A DNA stretch of 64,000 nt from Nageia nagi (GCA_050084985.1 JBITNC010000001.1:29698001-29762000), one strand, 5' to 3'. Counted from the first letter of the stretch, positions 21,408-31,729 are shown. Notes: a model not told the origin generated them from the sequence alone. Numbers and translations are program-made.

Positions 21408-22649
21408 AGAATTACAAGAAGTATGACCTTGAATAAATCCTTATTTACTAGAATTGATAATATGAATGAGCCATCAACATTCAAAGAAGCTTCCAAGCAA
21501 GAGTGTTGGATGAAAGCTATGAAAGTTGAGTACAAGGCACTCATGAAAAATGAAACTTGGGATTTGGTTCCTTATCCCAATGAGAAAAATGTGATTGGAA
21601 ATAAATGGATTTACAAGGTCAAGTACAATTCTGATGGAGAGGTTGAAAAATACAAAGCAAGGTTAGTGGCCAAAGGATTCGCTCAGAAATATGGTATTGA
21701 TTATGAGGAAACCTTTGCTCCTATGGCCAAAATGCCTATTGTTAGGATAATCCTTGCTCTTTCTGTAGCTCAGGGATGGAAAGTTTTCCAACTTGATGTC
21801 AAGAGTGCATTTCTCAATGGTGACTTGGATGTATAAATCTACATGAATCAACCAAAAGGATTTATTCCAGAAGGAAAAGAGTCTCTTGTGTGCAAACTAA
21901 ATAAGTCTTTGTATGGACTTAAACAAGCACCTAGAGCATGGTACAAGAAAATTTTAGGATTCTTTGCAGATATTGGTTTTTATAAGTGCTTCTCTGACTC
22001 AGATCTCTATGTACTCAATCAAAGAAAATACGTGGTCTTAATTCTCCTTTATGTGGATGATCTTCTCATAACAGGCAACAATATTGAAATCATCCAAGAG
22101 TGCATATCCAAACTGAAGGCAACATTTGAAATGACTGATCTAGGTCTATTGCATTACTATCTTGGAATGCAAGTATACCAACATAAAGATTGTACTTATC
22201 TTAGTCAATCTAAGTATATATCAGACATCTTGCAAAAGTTTGGAATGGAGGAGTGTAGATATGCTGCAATACCTATTTCTCCTAGAATCATTGTATCATT
22301 GAGCTCAGATTCTCAGTTGGTCGATGCTACAGCTTATAGGCAATTGATCGGTAGTCTTCTGTATCTGACTATCTCTCGTCCTGATATTGCCTTTGTAGTG
22401 AATCTGATGGCACGATTCATGCAAAAACCATATGTTGAACACCTCAATGCTGTGAAGCAAATCTTGAGGTATGTGGCAGGGACAAAGGATCTTGCTCTTA
22501 AGTATTCCAAAGTGCCCTCAATTATTCTCTCAAGGTTCTCAGATTCTGATTATGGGGAGATAGAGATGACAAAAAATCAACCTCTGCATATGTGTTCAGC
22601 ATTGGTTCAGGTGCTATCTCTTGGGCTTCCAAGAAGCAACCTACTGTGA
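21408..22649 (+). pseudogene. pol: Copia-1 reverse transcriptase and RNase H start
   Basis: Continues the integrase frame. ECWMKAMKVEYKALMKNETW starts RT_2 (copia RT). KWIYKVKYNSDGEVEKYKAR and RLVAKGFAQKYGIDYEETFA follow. TAA at 21834-21836 interrupts between GDLDV and IYMNQPKGF. The second part has SLYGLKQAPRAWYKK and the catalytic YVDD at 22050-22061, then DLGLLHYYLGMQVYQ. The RNase H tether (LIGSLLYLTISRPDIAF, HLNAVKQILRYVAGTKDL) follows. A one-base deletion near 22556, in the Y-G-G-D region by comparison with Copia-2A, throws the rest out of frame. All RT catalytic motifs are otherwise intact. Confidence 0.93.
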
Positions 22650-23014
22650 CTCTTTCTACCATCGAAGCTGAATATCGAGCCATGTTTGTTGCCACCCAAG
22701 AAGCTATTTGGCTACGACATCTTCTAAATGAAATTGGGTATAAGTAAAATGGCCCATCTCTTATTTCTTCAGATAATCAATTGGCTATCTCTTTGGCTAA
22801 GAATCCTACGTTCCATCAGCGAACCAAACATGTGGAAATCCAAGCCCATTTTATCAGGGAGAAGGTTCTAGATGACATCATACACTTGGAGTATTGTCCA
22901 TCTACTGAAAACTCTGCTGATCTATTCACTAAGCCCCTTCCTGAAGCTCAATTCATCAAGCTTAGGGATTCTCTCAGGTTGGTGAAGTTGCCCTCAAGGG
23001 GGAGTGAAGTTTGA
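22650..23014 (+). pseudogene. pol: Copia-1 RNase H, C-terminal part
   Basis: In the frame after the one-base deletion, the sequence encodes the end of copia RNase H. TAA at 22745-22747 interrupts it. The next piece has SSDNQLAISLAKNPTFHQRT, then KHVEIQAHFIREKVLDDIIH and the family end ENSADLFTKPLPEAQF. It stops at TGA 23012-23014, after PSRGSEV. The equivalent of this end is clear in Copia-2A (28982-29272) and Copia-2B (42786-43040). Confidence 0.88.
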
Positions 23015-23089
23015 ACCTTTGTTAATGATGACAACTTCACCTCTAAGAGGCTCTTTTGTTGTTGTATAGCATGCGTTGATTATGATATA

Positions 23090-23625
23090 CTTTCATGGTA
23101 AGTTTGCTCTGCGTGACAAACTTGTTGTACATTTTTATACTCTATGGTAAGTTTGCTCTGCGTGACAAACTTGTTGTACATTTTATACCTCTGTGGTGAG
23201 TTTGCTCTGTGTGAGAAACTCGTTGTACAATTTTTATACCTCTGTGGTAAGTTTGCTCTACATGACAAACTTGTTGTACATTTTATACCTCCGTGGTGAG
23301 TTTGCTCTGCGTGAGAAACTTGTACAATTTTTGAGCATATAATTAATATACCTCTGTGGGAAGTTCGCTCTACATGATGAACTTGTTGTACATTCTATAC
23401 CTCCATGGTGAGTTTGCTCTGTGTGAGAAACTCATTGTACAATTTTGATGCTCTATACCTCTGTGGTGAGTTTGCTTGCGTGAGAAACTCATTGTACAAT
23501 ATTTGAGCATATAATTAATATACCTCCGTGGTAAGTTCGCTCTGTGTGATGAACTTGTTGTACATTCTATATACCTCTATGGTGAGTTTGCTCTGTGTGA
23601 GAAACTCGTTGTACAATTTTTATGC
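23090..23625 (+). repeat. Copia-1 3' UTR tandem hairpin array
   Basis: About ten tandem units of roughly 50 bp. Each has the form: (T/C)(G/A)TGGTAAGTTTGCTCT..., a short spacer, a reverse-complement arm, then TTGTACA. Each unit can fold into a small hairpin. Three stem types occur, and the two arms change together: AAGTTTG with CAAACTT (for example 23100-23106 with 23117-23123), GAGTTT with AAACTC, and AAGTTC with GAACTT. One unit has GAGTTT with AAACTT, pairing as G-U in RNA. The units lie between the RNase H stop and the polypurine tract, so they are in the 3' UTR of the genomic RNA. Function unknown. Confidence 0.9.
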
Positions 23626-23639
23626 TCTATTAATAATCA

Positions 23640-24090
23640 ACACATGTATATATACAACAGGTGACTATGAGTGATGGCTTGGCATCTCTGTGATGACTTA
23701 TAGTGCACCATTAATCAGTTAGTTATAAGATAGCATTATTTGATTCTCTTATTTGAATATATGATGCATCTAACTGATTTTGTTCATAAGTTGCTTGTAG
23801 CATGCAGGATCTTCTTCAGAAATGCAGGTTACTCACCTTGTGAAAGCAAGCTCATGGAGACTCACATGTTAGCTTAAATTTGATCGACTACTATGTACAG
23901 TGAAACCAGTTGTGGTTAATTATTGTATTGTAAACCATTTTGTCAAATGGTAATGTAGTGAGTCTCATACTAGTTCTCAAAAAGATTCTCAAATATGTAA
24001 ATGTTCTCATCTCCACTTGTATCTCTATGGAGGAGAACTCTCTCTTACTCTCTCTCTTCTTTCTTCTATGCTCTATCCCAATATTGCATT
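23640..24090 (+). other. Copia-1 3' UTR after the hairpins
   Basis: Unique non-coding sequence between the hairpin array and the polypurine tract. The same order and partial similarity are seen in Copia-2A (29650-30070). It ends with a CT-rich TCTCTCTTACTCTCTCTCTT-like stretch about 60 bases before the tract. Confidence 0.6.
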
Positions 24091-24099
24091 AAGGGGGAG
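24091..24099 (+). promoter_or_regulatory. Copia-1 polypurine tract
   Basis: AAGGGGGAG immediately before the 3' LTR TGTTAG. It primes plus-strand cDNA synthesis. The same tract precedes the 3' LTR in Copia-2A and, inverted, in Copia-2B and Copia-3. Confidence 0.93.
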
Positions 24100-24602
24100 T
24101 GTTAGAATTTGTAATGAAATATTGTGAATATCTAAACTCCTTGTAAGTTCAATTAATCACTTAAAGGATATGTAGATACCTTAAGGGATTAATTGAATTC
24201 TTTATTATGTGTGGACTTTGACCTAACCATGGGTTAGTTGGTAGGTTAAAGTTAGGTCACACATTTATTGTAACCCTAACCTTACCCTTGGGTTAAAGGG
24301 AGGTTAAGGAGGTGCTCTCAAGCTATAAATAGAGGGCCTCTCCTCTTGTAAACACATCTAAGTTTTGGAGTAAGATTACTCTACTTGGTTGTGTAGGAGA
24401 GAGCAAGAGAATAGTTGTAAGAGAGGCATAGATTGAGAATAGAGAACTAGTTGTGGATGTACTCCCAAGGAGGGAGGAACCACATTATATTGGTGTCATA
24501 TTGTGTGAATGTGTTAGTAGCTTGTAGATGTTGCATGTTGAATGTGATTGAGCTTTCTATAGTCTTGGACCTTTGGGAATTAGAGTAGTGCTAATTCTCA
24601 CA
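24100..24602 (+). repeat. Copia-1 3' LTR
   Basis: 503 bp, TGTTAGAATT to TTCTCACA, with TATAAATAG at 24324-24332. It is one base longer than the 5' LTR (extra G in AAGGAGGGAGG) and differs at about one other base. Confidence 0.97.
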
Positions 24603-24607
24603 GTCTT
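24603..24607 (+). repeat. Copia-1 target site duplication, right
   Basis: GTCTT, identical to 15213-15217. Beyond it the interrupted Copia-2A leader resumes. Confidence 0.95.
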
Positions 24608-25394
24608 TTAGGGGTTGGTAAACAAAATCCATTAGACACTTAAGCTCCAAGTTATGAATGGATGATGTTTAATTTTATGCTCTTTTACTTCATGTTTGCA
24701 TCTTGCTTTATTTTACTTATGCAAAAATGCAAATATTGATATGAGCAACCTTCTAAAATGAACACATTTGCATGTACATTCTACAACATGACTTGTTTGG
24801 AGAGCCATGAGGTGAGAAGAGGTGAACTAGAGCCTTTAAGTTCGATGATTGAAGTGGTAAAAAGTTCATACTTCTTAATTGCCCCTAAGTCCTTTGTTGG
24901 TCTAGACATAACTCTATTAGATGTACAAGCATGTGTGTAGTGATACCACATGTCCACATATCCATTCAAGGATTATCCTGATAACCTAAGAGGAAAACTT
25001 GAAACCTAATCAATATTAATAATTTGGTCGATCCAATAAATGTTAAAAACCTTAGAAAATAGCTACTACTTCTCCTTATGAGAGTATATTGCTACCCAAG
25101 GAGAACTGGTTTAGGATTGGTATGACTTGAGCTCCTCTTGTGTGGGCATCTAAGTGAGGGCCTAATTTTAGATAAAAAATAAGCCTCAATAATGTCACTC
25201 TACATATACAGTTCTTGAGATAAGAAATATATTTGGGTACATGGATTATTATTTGAATTGTAAAATATTTGCACTTATGAATCAAATCAAGCATGTCTTT
25301 AGTGTTAAATGTAACATGTATTATTTACTTGGTTAAAATTTAACATTTAATATTATTTATTGAAATTAAATGATTATTATTTCACATTACACAA
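24608..25394 (+). other. Copia-2A leader, second part with conserved block
   Basis: Continuation of the Copia-2A leader after the nested element. 24780-25200 is the Copia-2 version of the conserved pre-gag block (compare 18580-19060), including the hairpin GAACT (24824-24828) with AGTTC (24839-24843). The 60-codon frames here, on both strands, are not conserved as protein. AT-rich sequence follows up to the gag ATG. Confidence 0.7.
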
Positions 25395-26205
25395 ATGGGA
25401 GAATCTTTTTTACCCAAACATATTTTTGATGGTTCCAACTCTGGGATTTGGGAACCTCGGATGAGAGCTAAATTGCAAGTAAGGAAGCTTTAGCAAATAA
25501 TTAATGAGAACCTTATACCTCCTATAGATGAGAAAGCACTAGAGGCTTACAACACAAAGAATGAGTTGGTAACCTCCATGATTTACCGTGCAATTTTAGA
25601 TGATGTGCTCCTAATGATTTTCTCTTCAACCTTAGTAAAAAAAGCATGGGATAAGCTTAAAAAATTCTACCTTGGTTCAAATTTTCAAGAATATTTACCA
25701 TTATCCAAAAGTTACTTGAATCTCATCAAAGAAAAAATGAAATTGTGGCTATCTACTTGAACAAAATCATTGATCTAAGGACCCAACTTATTGCTTGTGG
25801 GTGCAATTGGATCAATGATGAGTTTATATTTTTTATTATTCTTCAAATCTTTCTTAAAAGTATAGAAACTTTATGATGGTTATGGAAACAAGGCTTGATG
25901 ATGAAGAATAAGTCTTTTCCTTTGAAAACCTTTTTGAACACCTATTGAAGTATGAGGAAATACTTAATAATAAGATGTTTATTTTTCCTCTTAAAGATAA
26001 TAACATTACTCTTGGAGTAACCAAAACTCATTTCAAGAAGAAGTTCAACCATCAAAGGAAATCTTATCCTTCTTCCTCCAAAAGGTTTGAAAAGAGAGGG
26101 TAGTAGGAACAATAGTAACAATAATCATTTTAAGTAAAAAGATGGAAAAGGCAAAGCAAACACTCCTTATCCTAAGGAAAATTTTGATGGCAATTGTAGC
26201 TATTA
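25395..26205 (+). pseudogene. gag: Copia-2A gag (decayed)
   Basis: Starts at ATG 25395 with MGESFLPKHIFDGSN, aligned with Copia-1 gag, but a TAG soon follows (AKLQVRKL-stop). The piece 25566-25760 (SMIYRAILDDVLLMIFSSTL) covers the central capsid. Frameshifts and stops follow. Near 26189-26240 the zinc knuckle reads C-S-Y-Y-G then H, again with Tyr at the second Cys position as in Copia-1, and the last Cys is lost. Non-functional. Confidence 0.85.
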
Positions 26206-26718
26206 TGGCATTCAAGGTCACAAAGAAATTGATTTCTACAAAAAGAAAAAAGAGAAAAAAAATAAAGGTAATGGAAATGTAAATAACTACAAAAGAAATA
26301 ACAATATTCATATTAGTTTTGCTACAACACTCTACTCCATGTCTCACTCTTTTTCATTTGAATAGATTGTTGACTCTAGTTGCACTAATCACCTATGCTT
26401 TGAAAAGAAAAAATTTGAGAACTTTCACAAGTATAAAAAAGATGCAGTTGTGATAGGTGATAAATGTACCCTTGAAGTCCAAGGAATTGGGAGTGTGTTG
26501 ATTCAATAAAAGGTTCTTGAAAATGTTCTCTATGTTCTTAAGTTAAGAATGAACCTTCTCTTCATGATCTAAATTACTAGAAAAAGGTATTCTTTTGAGT
26601 TTAACTCTCATTCTTGGTGTATTAAGAAAGGACTTGCCACTTTGGTTAAAGGATCTATGAAAGATAACCACTACATTATGGATTAAGTTTTATCAAAGAT
26701 GTGTCTTGCTTTTAGTGT
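26206..26718 (+). pseudogene. pol: Copia-2A protease region (decayed)
   Basis: Aligns with the Copia-1 protease segment. The active-site region near 26365-26395 reads IVDSSCTNHLC where Copia-1 has IIDSGCTNHMC, so the catalytic DSG is DSS, and a TAG precedes it. Further stops occur, for example after SVLIQ. Dead. Confidence 0.8.
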
Positions 26719-27695
26719 GTGTTTAAAGGCAATCTTTGGCACCATCATTTAGGGCACCTTAACCATAAGAGTATTCAAGTCATGAAATACCAAGAACTTA
26801 TGAAAGTTTGCCCTCAATTTCTCTTTCAATTGGTCTATGTGAGAAGTGCATTCTTGGTAAGATGCATACATAAAAGTTTGAAAAAGATAAGGCAACAAGA
26901 TCATCTCAACCTCTTCAACTTGCGATTTAGAATTGATGGGTCTATTTTAGACTAAGTCACTTGAGGAGCATCTTATGTTTTAACCTTCATTGATGAATTT
27001 ATTAGGATGACCTTTGGGTATCTACTTGAGCACAAAGACCAAACCTTCAAGAGTTTTAAAATTTTTAAGGCCTTTATTGAGAATCAAACTAACCTTAAAA
27101 TCAAGATGTTAACATCAGATAATGGGAAAGAATATAATAGCAATGAGTTCCACAACTATTGTGCTAAGTATGGAATCAAAAGGTAGTTTGTGATTCCTTA
27201 TACTCCTCAACAGAACAATGTTGCCAAAAGGAAAAATAAGACAATTATGGAGATGACTAGATGCATGTTGGGTAATCTTTCTAAGTTCTTATGGGGTGAA
27301 GTTGTGATCACTACTATTTACATATTAAATAGATGTCCCACAAAATTCATTTAGAGTAAAACTCCTTTTGAGACATGGTCAGGAAGAAAACCTAACATTT
27401 CTCACCTTAAGGTATTTGGTTGTGAAGCATTCTCCTACATTATTTCTGAGAAAAGGAAGAAGTTGGACAAAAAAGCTAAAAATTACATCTTTATGGGTTA
27501 TGACAGTTAGTATAGAGGCTAGAGGCTCTACTTTTAAAGTAGTGTTTATTTCAAGAGACATAAAGTTTAATAAACTTTTTGAAGAATTTACTTCTAATGA
27601 GGATGTTGATGATCTAGAGGACTCTTCAATTGCTCCTAATTGGTTGGATATTGATGTAGATAAGTCACATCAAGAACATAATTCTCTAACATAAA
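26719..27695 (+). pseudogene. pol: Copia-2A integrase (decayed)
   Basis: Starts with the pre-integrase motif NLWHHHLGHLNHKSIQVMKY in an open frame (26719-26955). The core is broken. By alignment with Copia-1 the first catalytic Asp codon is GAA (Glu), the second Asp is kept in SDNGKEYNS, and the catalytic Glu is Lys in NVAKRKNKT. The C-terminal piece 27368-27694 is partly open. At least two of three catalytic residues are lost, so the protein would be inactive even without the stops. Confidence 0.82.
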
Positions 27696-28500
27696 GGGTA
27701 ATAAGAAGCATGACCTTGAACAAACCCTTAATTACCAAGATTGACAATAAGCATGAGCTCTTAACCTCCAAAGAAGCTTCTAAGCATGAGTGTTGGATGG
27801 AAGCCATGAAAGTGGAGTATGAGGCACTTATGAAAAATAAAATTTGGGACTTGATTCCTTATCCCAATGAAAATAATGTGATTGCTAATAAGTGGATCTA
27901 CAAGGTCAAGTTCAATTCAATTGGAGATATTGAGAAATACAAGTCAAGGTTAGTAGCTAAAGGTTTTGCTTAGATATATGGTGTAGATTATGAGAAAACC
28001 TTTGTTTCCATGGCAAAGATGCCTACTGTGAGAGTTATCCTTGCTATTTTTATAGCTCCAAGGATGGAAAGTTTTTTCAACTTGACATCAAGAATGTATT
28101 TATCAATGGTGATTTAGATATGAAAATCTTTATGAATTACCTAGAAGGGTTTATTGTGGAAGGTAGAGTCTTTTGTGTGCAATCTAAAGAAGTCATTGTA
28201 TGGACTTAAGCAAGCACCTCAAGCTTAGTATAGAAAGATTTCAAGATACTTTGCAAATGATAGATTCTTCAAGTATTTTTATAACTTCGATCTATATGTG
28301 CTCAATCAAGGAAAATATGTGGTATTGATTCTCCTTTATGTGGATGATATTTTGATTACTAAGAATATAAGTGTATCAATATAAAGATTATACTTACCTT
28401 AGTCAATCTAAGTATATATCAAACATCTTATAGAAGTTTAGAATGGAGGAGTGTAGATATGCTACAATCTCAATCTCTCTTAGAATCACTATTTCTTTAA
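27696..28500 (+). pseudogene. pol: Copia-2A reverse transcriptase (decayed, internal deletion)
   Basis: The piece 27710-27973 has ECWMEAMKVEYEALMKNKIW and KWIYKVKFNSIGDIEKYKSR, matching the start of copia RT. Beyond it the frame is broken. YVDDILI-type sequence is present near 28335-28360, but soon afterwards about 110 bp present in Copia-1 (from the second helix of the palm to the LLHYYLGMQVYQ motif) are missing, joining directly to QYKDYTYLSQSKY-like sequence. Confidence 0.82.
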
Positions 28501-29272
28501 GCTCCAACACTAGTTAGCTGATGCTACAGCTTATAGGTAATTAATTGGTCATCTTTTGTATTTGACTATATACAGGCTAGATATTTACAACTTATAGGTA
28601 ATTAATTGGTCATCTTTTGTATTTGACTATATCCAAGCTAGATATTACCTTTGTAGTGAATCTAATGGCATGATTCATGAGAAACCTTATTTCGAGCACC
28701 TCAATGCTATTAAGCAAATTTTGAGGTATGTTATAGGGACTAAGGATCTTTCTCTCAAGTATTCCAAGTTGCCCTCATTTGTTCTCTTTAGATTTTTAGA
28801 TTTTGACTATGGAGGAGATAGAGATGATAAAAAGTCAACCTCTACGTATGTGTTTAGCATTGGTTCAGGTGATATCTCTTGGATTTCTAAGAAGTAACCT
28901 ATTATTTCTCTTTCCACCATAGAAGTTGAATACTGTGCCATGTTTGTTGCAATCTAGAAAGCCATTTGGTTAAAGCATCTTTTGAAAGAAATTGGGTATG
29001 AGCAAGGTGGCTCATCTTTGATTTTTTCAAATAATCAATTAACTATTTCTTTGGTTAAAAATTTTGTATTCCATCAAATAATAAACCATGTGAAAATATA
29101 TACCCATTTTATTAGGGAGAAGGTTCTTGATGGTATCATACAGCTAGAGTATTGTCCATCCACCTTGAACTTTCGCTGATTTATTCACCAAGCCCCTCCT
29201 AGAAGCATAATTCTATAAGCTTAGGGATGCTATTAGATTGGTGAAGTTACTATCAAGGGGGAGTGAAGTTTG
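28501..29272 (+). pseudogene. pol: Copia-2A RNase H (decayed, 61-bp duplication)
   Basis: Encodes the RT-RNase H tether and RNase H. A private 61-bp tandem duplication at about 28530-28650 breaks the frame at the LIGHLLYLTISR region. The open piece 28670-28897 has HLNAIKQILRYVIGTKDLSL and [15 protein letters not shown], keeping the G that Copia-1 lost. The end 28982-29179 gives KVLDGIIQLEYCPSTLN, and the terminal PLSRGSEV-like sequence precedes TGA near 29272. Confidence 0.83.
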
Positions 29273-29359
29273 AATTCTTATGTTGAATTCATGTTTCTAA
29301 TGACAACTTCACCCCTAGGAGGATTTTGTGCTTTATAGTGTTGATTTTGTTGTACGCCT

Positions 29360-29625
29360 TCATGGTAAGTTCACTTTGCATGAGGAACTGATTGTACAAA
29401 TTGGCCAATCTTGCACTATTCAATTATCCATGTGTGAGGAACTCTTATGTGTCTTTTGGCACTATTTAGTTATCTATATGTGAGGAACTCATATGTGCAT
29501 ACTCTATTTTTAATCAATCTAACACTGTTCAGTTATCCATGTGTGAAGAACTCTTATGTGTTTTTTAGCACTGTTCAGTTATCCATATGTGAGGAACTCA
29601 TATGTGCATGCTCTATTTTGTAATG
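29360..29625 (+). repeat. Copia-2A 3' UTR hairpin array
   Basis: Tandem units built on AGTTATCCATGTGTGAGGAACT with the outer pairs AGTT/AACT and inner CC/GG, alternating with spacers TGTGTCTTTTGGCACTATTC and TGTGCATGCTCTATTTT. The first unit (near 29366) has AGTTCA...GAGGAACTGA instead. It sits where the Copia-1 array does, but with different unit sequence, so the hairpin plan is conserved while the primary sequence is not. Confidence 0.8.
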
Positions 29626-30070
29626 ATAATAAACACATATTTTAAATATAGCAGATGACTATAAGTTTTTGGCATGGCATCTTTATGATAACTTATAGTG
29701 CACCATTGATCAGTTCATGATGGCATTTATGTGATTCATCTATCCTTGTTGATATGAATATGATGCATCTAACTAATATTGTTATTTGATCTGCTTATAA
29801 CTTGTAGGTTCCTTTGAGATTATAGGTTACTTACCTCAGGTATGCAGGCTCTTAGAGACTCTTCATGATTTCCAGTTGGATGACTACTTCATATACATTG
29901 AAATCAGTTGTGGTTAATGATTGTATTTGGCAAAGTAGTGAGTCTCAAACTAAATCTTTCTTACTTCACAAATATGTTAAAAAGTCCTCATCTCTTTTGT
30001 ATCTATTTGGAGGAGAACTCTCTCACTTTCTCTTCTTCTCTCTCTTACTTGCTTTATTCCAATATTGCAT
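29626..30070 (+). other. Copia-2A 3' UTR
   Basis: Non-coding. Parts resemble Copia-1 23640-24090 (for example GCACCATTGATCAGTT and the CT-rich run before the tract). The overlapping frames at 29865-30120 have no recognisable product. Confidence 0.6.
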
Positions 30071-30080
30071 TAAGGGGGAG
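30071..30080 (+). promoter_or_regulatory. Copia-2A polypurine tract
   Basis: TAAGGGGGAG directly before TGTTGGAATT of the 3' LTR. Confidence 0.92.
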
Positions 30081-30574
30081 TGTTGGAATTTATAATGCAT
30101 TATTTAAAGGTTTGCATTAAATCTTCTATGTAAGTTCACTAATACTTAAGGGTATCATTTGATACCTTAAGTATTTAAATGAATATGATAATGTAACTTG
30201 TCCTACACTCCATGTCATGAACATGCCCCTTAGGTAAAAGGATGTGCATATCATGCTTTTCTACATTGGATAAAAAGGTAATCCAAGAGAGGGATTTGGC
30301 CTATAAATAGAAGGCTCCCTTTTTGTGATTAAACACCAATTGTGGAGTAATGTTATGCTATAGGATAGAAGTGTAGGAGTTGAGATTAGGAGGATTGTAA
30401 GAGAGTTGTATTTGTGATTGAAGTAAAGATCTAGTTAGTGGATGTACTCCTAGTTGGAGGAACCACTTACATCTTATGTTGTGAGATTGTTTTATGAGTT
30501 TGTTAGATGTAATTGTGAACTTTCATGTGATCTTAGTTGTTTAGGATTGTTCTTGTTATAGGTCAATTCTCACA
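30081..30574 (+). repeat. Copia-2A 3' LTR
   Basis: 494 bp, TGTTGGAATT to TTCTCACA, TATA box at 30302-30310. About 8 percent different from 12612-13105. It is followed by cttag (30575-30579), the right target duplication. Confidence 0.93.
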
Positions 30575-30599
30575 CTTAGTAAGTAAATTAAAAAAAAAA

Positions 30600-31350
30600 A
30601 ACTTCTATTTCCCATAAACTTTTGATGACATTCATGAAATAGAACTAGTACATCTAAGAATGAACATTACATTACAGAAGGATTTGGTTTTACTTAGTAC
30701 ATATGAAAAACCCTTCCTTTCCATTCAATCTTAATCACTAACTTGATTTCTTCCTCATTGATAATCTCATCGAGTTCCTCATTTGAAAATGAAATCTTTT
30801 AGCTCATTACTTGAATATACTCAATGATTTCTGGAGTGATGGTAGGGACATTTCTACAATAGAAAAGAGAAAAATCCCTTTTTACATTGGGTTTGTTGAT
30901 CATCTTATTATTTTCCTTAACTTGAGTGGCTACTTCTTATAGCTTTTTCTTTCCTTTTTCTTTCTTTAGATTTAGAAAGATTTGTAGGGTAGTATCATTA
31001 TTAACTTCTACAATATTGGTAGGGACTTCTTCTTTTATTTTGTTTTAGTATTTCCTTCCTTTTCTTGTTCTCTTTCTCCTTGCCATACTGCAATAGATAA
31101 CATATACATTTAAGATTTATTTTGAATCTCTAAATTATATCGCCATACTCAAGCTGAATGAATTTTCTATTGCAATCACCTTTCATTACATAATATAGTA
31201 AATATTTTCTTGGGTCTAGTCCATTATATATTCTATCCCTTTGATGAAACGTAATTCTTCTATATGTACATTAGCACCCATTGAGTTCAATCTTTCAATC
31301 ACTATCCATAGATTCATCTCATGGTTTTTCTTAATAGCAGGTGGAGGTGT
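30600..31350 (-). pseudogene. Decayed unknown ORF in repeat X, copy 1
   Basis: Read on the minus strand, scattered frame pieces match those of copy 2 (56650-57400). They include an acidic segment SNEELDEIINEEEIK and a lysine-rich segment KEKENKKRKEILKQNKRR. Many stops and frame changes. No family recognised. It could be the extra ORF of a retroelement or a lost host gene. Confidence 0.45.
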
Positions 31351-31729
31351 GATTTGAATATTTCATTCAAAATGAGACAATACAAAGGAAGTATTAACAT
31401 GCAAGAAATTTTTGTGTATATCCTCAAATAATGATTTACCATATTTTATTGAAAAATCCCATCAACTCTATATTAATTATTGAGGCATAATCAAATTTAA
31501 ATACTATAGTTTTAGAAACACTATGCTGACCTTCTTAATACATTCCAAGCTCAAATATAAAAATTTATGAACTTAAACTAATCAAGGTTCAAATATTTAA
31601 GCTTTAATATTTATTGTACTTTTAGATACTATAGATATTTTATATTAATAATATTTTCTAAGGTTTATTGAGGTATTTGGTTGAATTAATATTGAATTCT
31701 TTTAAAATCATTAATTAGGAAAAATAAAA

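Larger units (their letters stand above)
15218..24602 (+). mobile_element. Copia-1 retrotransposon, young, nested
   Basis: Complete 9.4 kb Ty1/copia element inserted in the Copia-2A leader. It is flanked by perfect 5-bp target duplications GTCTT (15213-15217 and 24603-24607). The LTRs (15218-15719, 24100-24602) differ by one substitution and one single-base indel by eye. Order: LTR, primer site, leader with PPR cargo, conserved leader block, gag, protease, integrase (DD35E), RT, RNase H, hairpin array, polypurine tract, LTR. The coding region has five stops and two frame changes, so this copy is non-autonomous despite being recent. Confidence 0.97.
12612..30574 (+). mobile_element. Copia-2A retrotransposon (host of nested Copia-1)
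   Basis: Full-length Ty1/copia element with LTRs at 12612-13105 and 30081-30574 (both 494 bp), flanked by tttag and cttag, one mismatch from a 5-bp target duplication. The uninterrupted target with CTTAG survives at 56614-56618 in the other repeat X copy, which confirms both borders. About 9.4 kb of the span is the nested Copia-1. Without it the element is about 8.6 kb: long leader with cargo, gag, protease, integrase, RT, RNase H, hairpin array, polypurine tract. The LTRs differ at about 40 of 494 sites (near 8 percent), so it is old, and every coding domain is broken. Confidence 0.93.

Noticed and set aside
23090-23625. CRISPR-like array of regularly spaced repeats
   Set aside because: Units are imperfect tandem repeats with no unique spacers, inside the 3' UTR of a plant retrotransposon. 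The inverted arms fit a hairpin satellite, not a CRISPR array.
15218-24602. Copia-1 as an intact autonomous element
   Set aside because: LTRs, primer site and all catalytic motifs are present, but stops and frame changes break gag-pol, so it cannot supply its own proteins as written.
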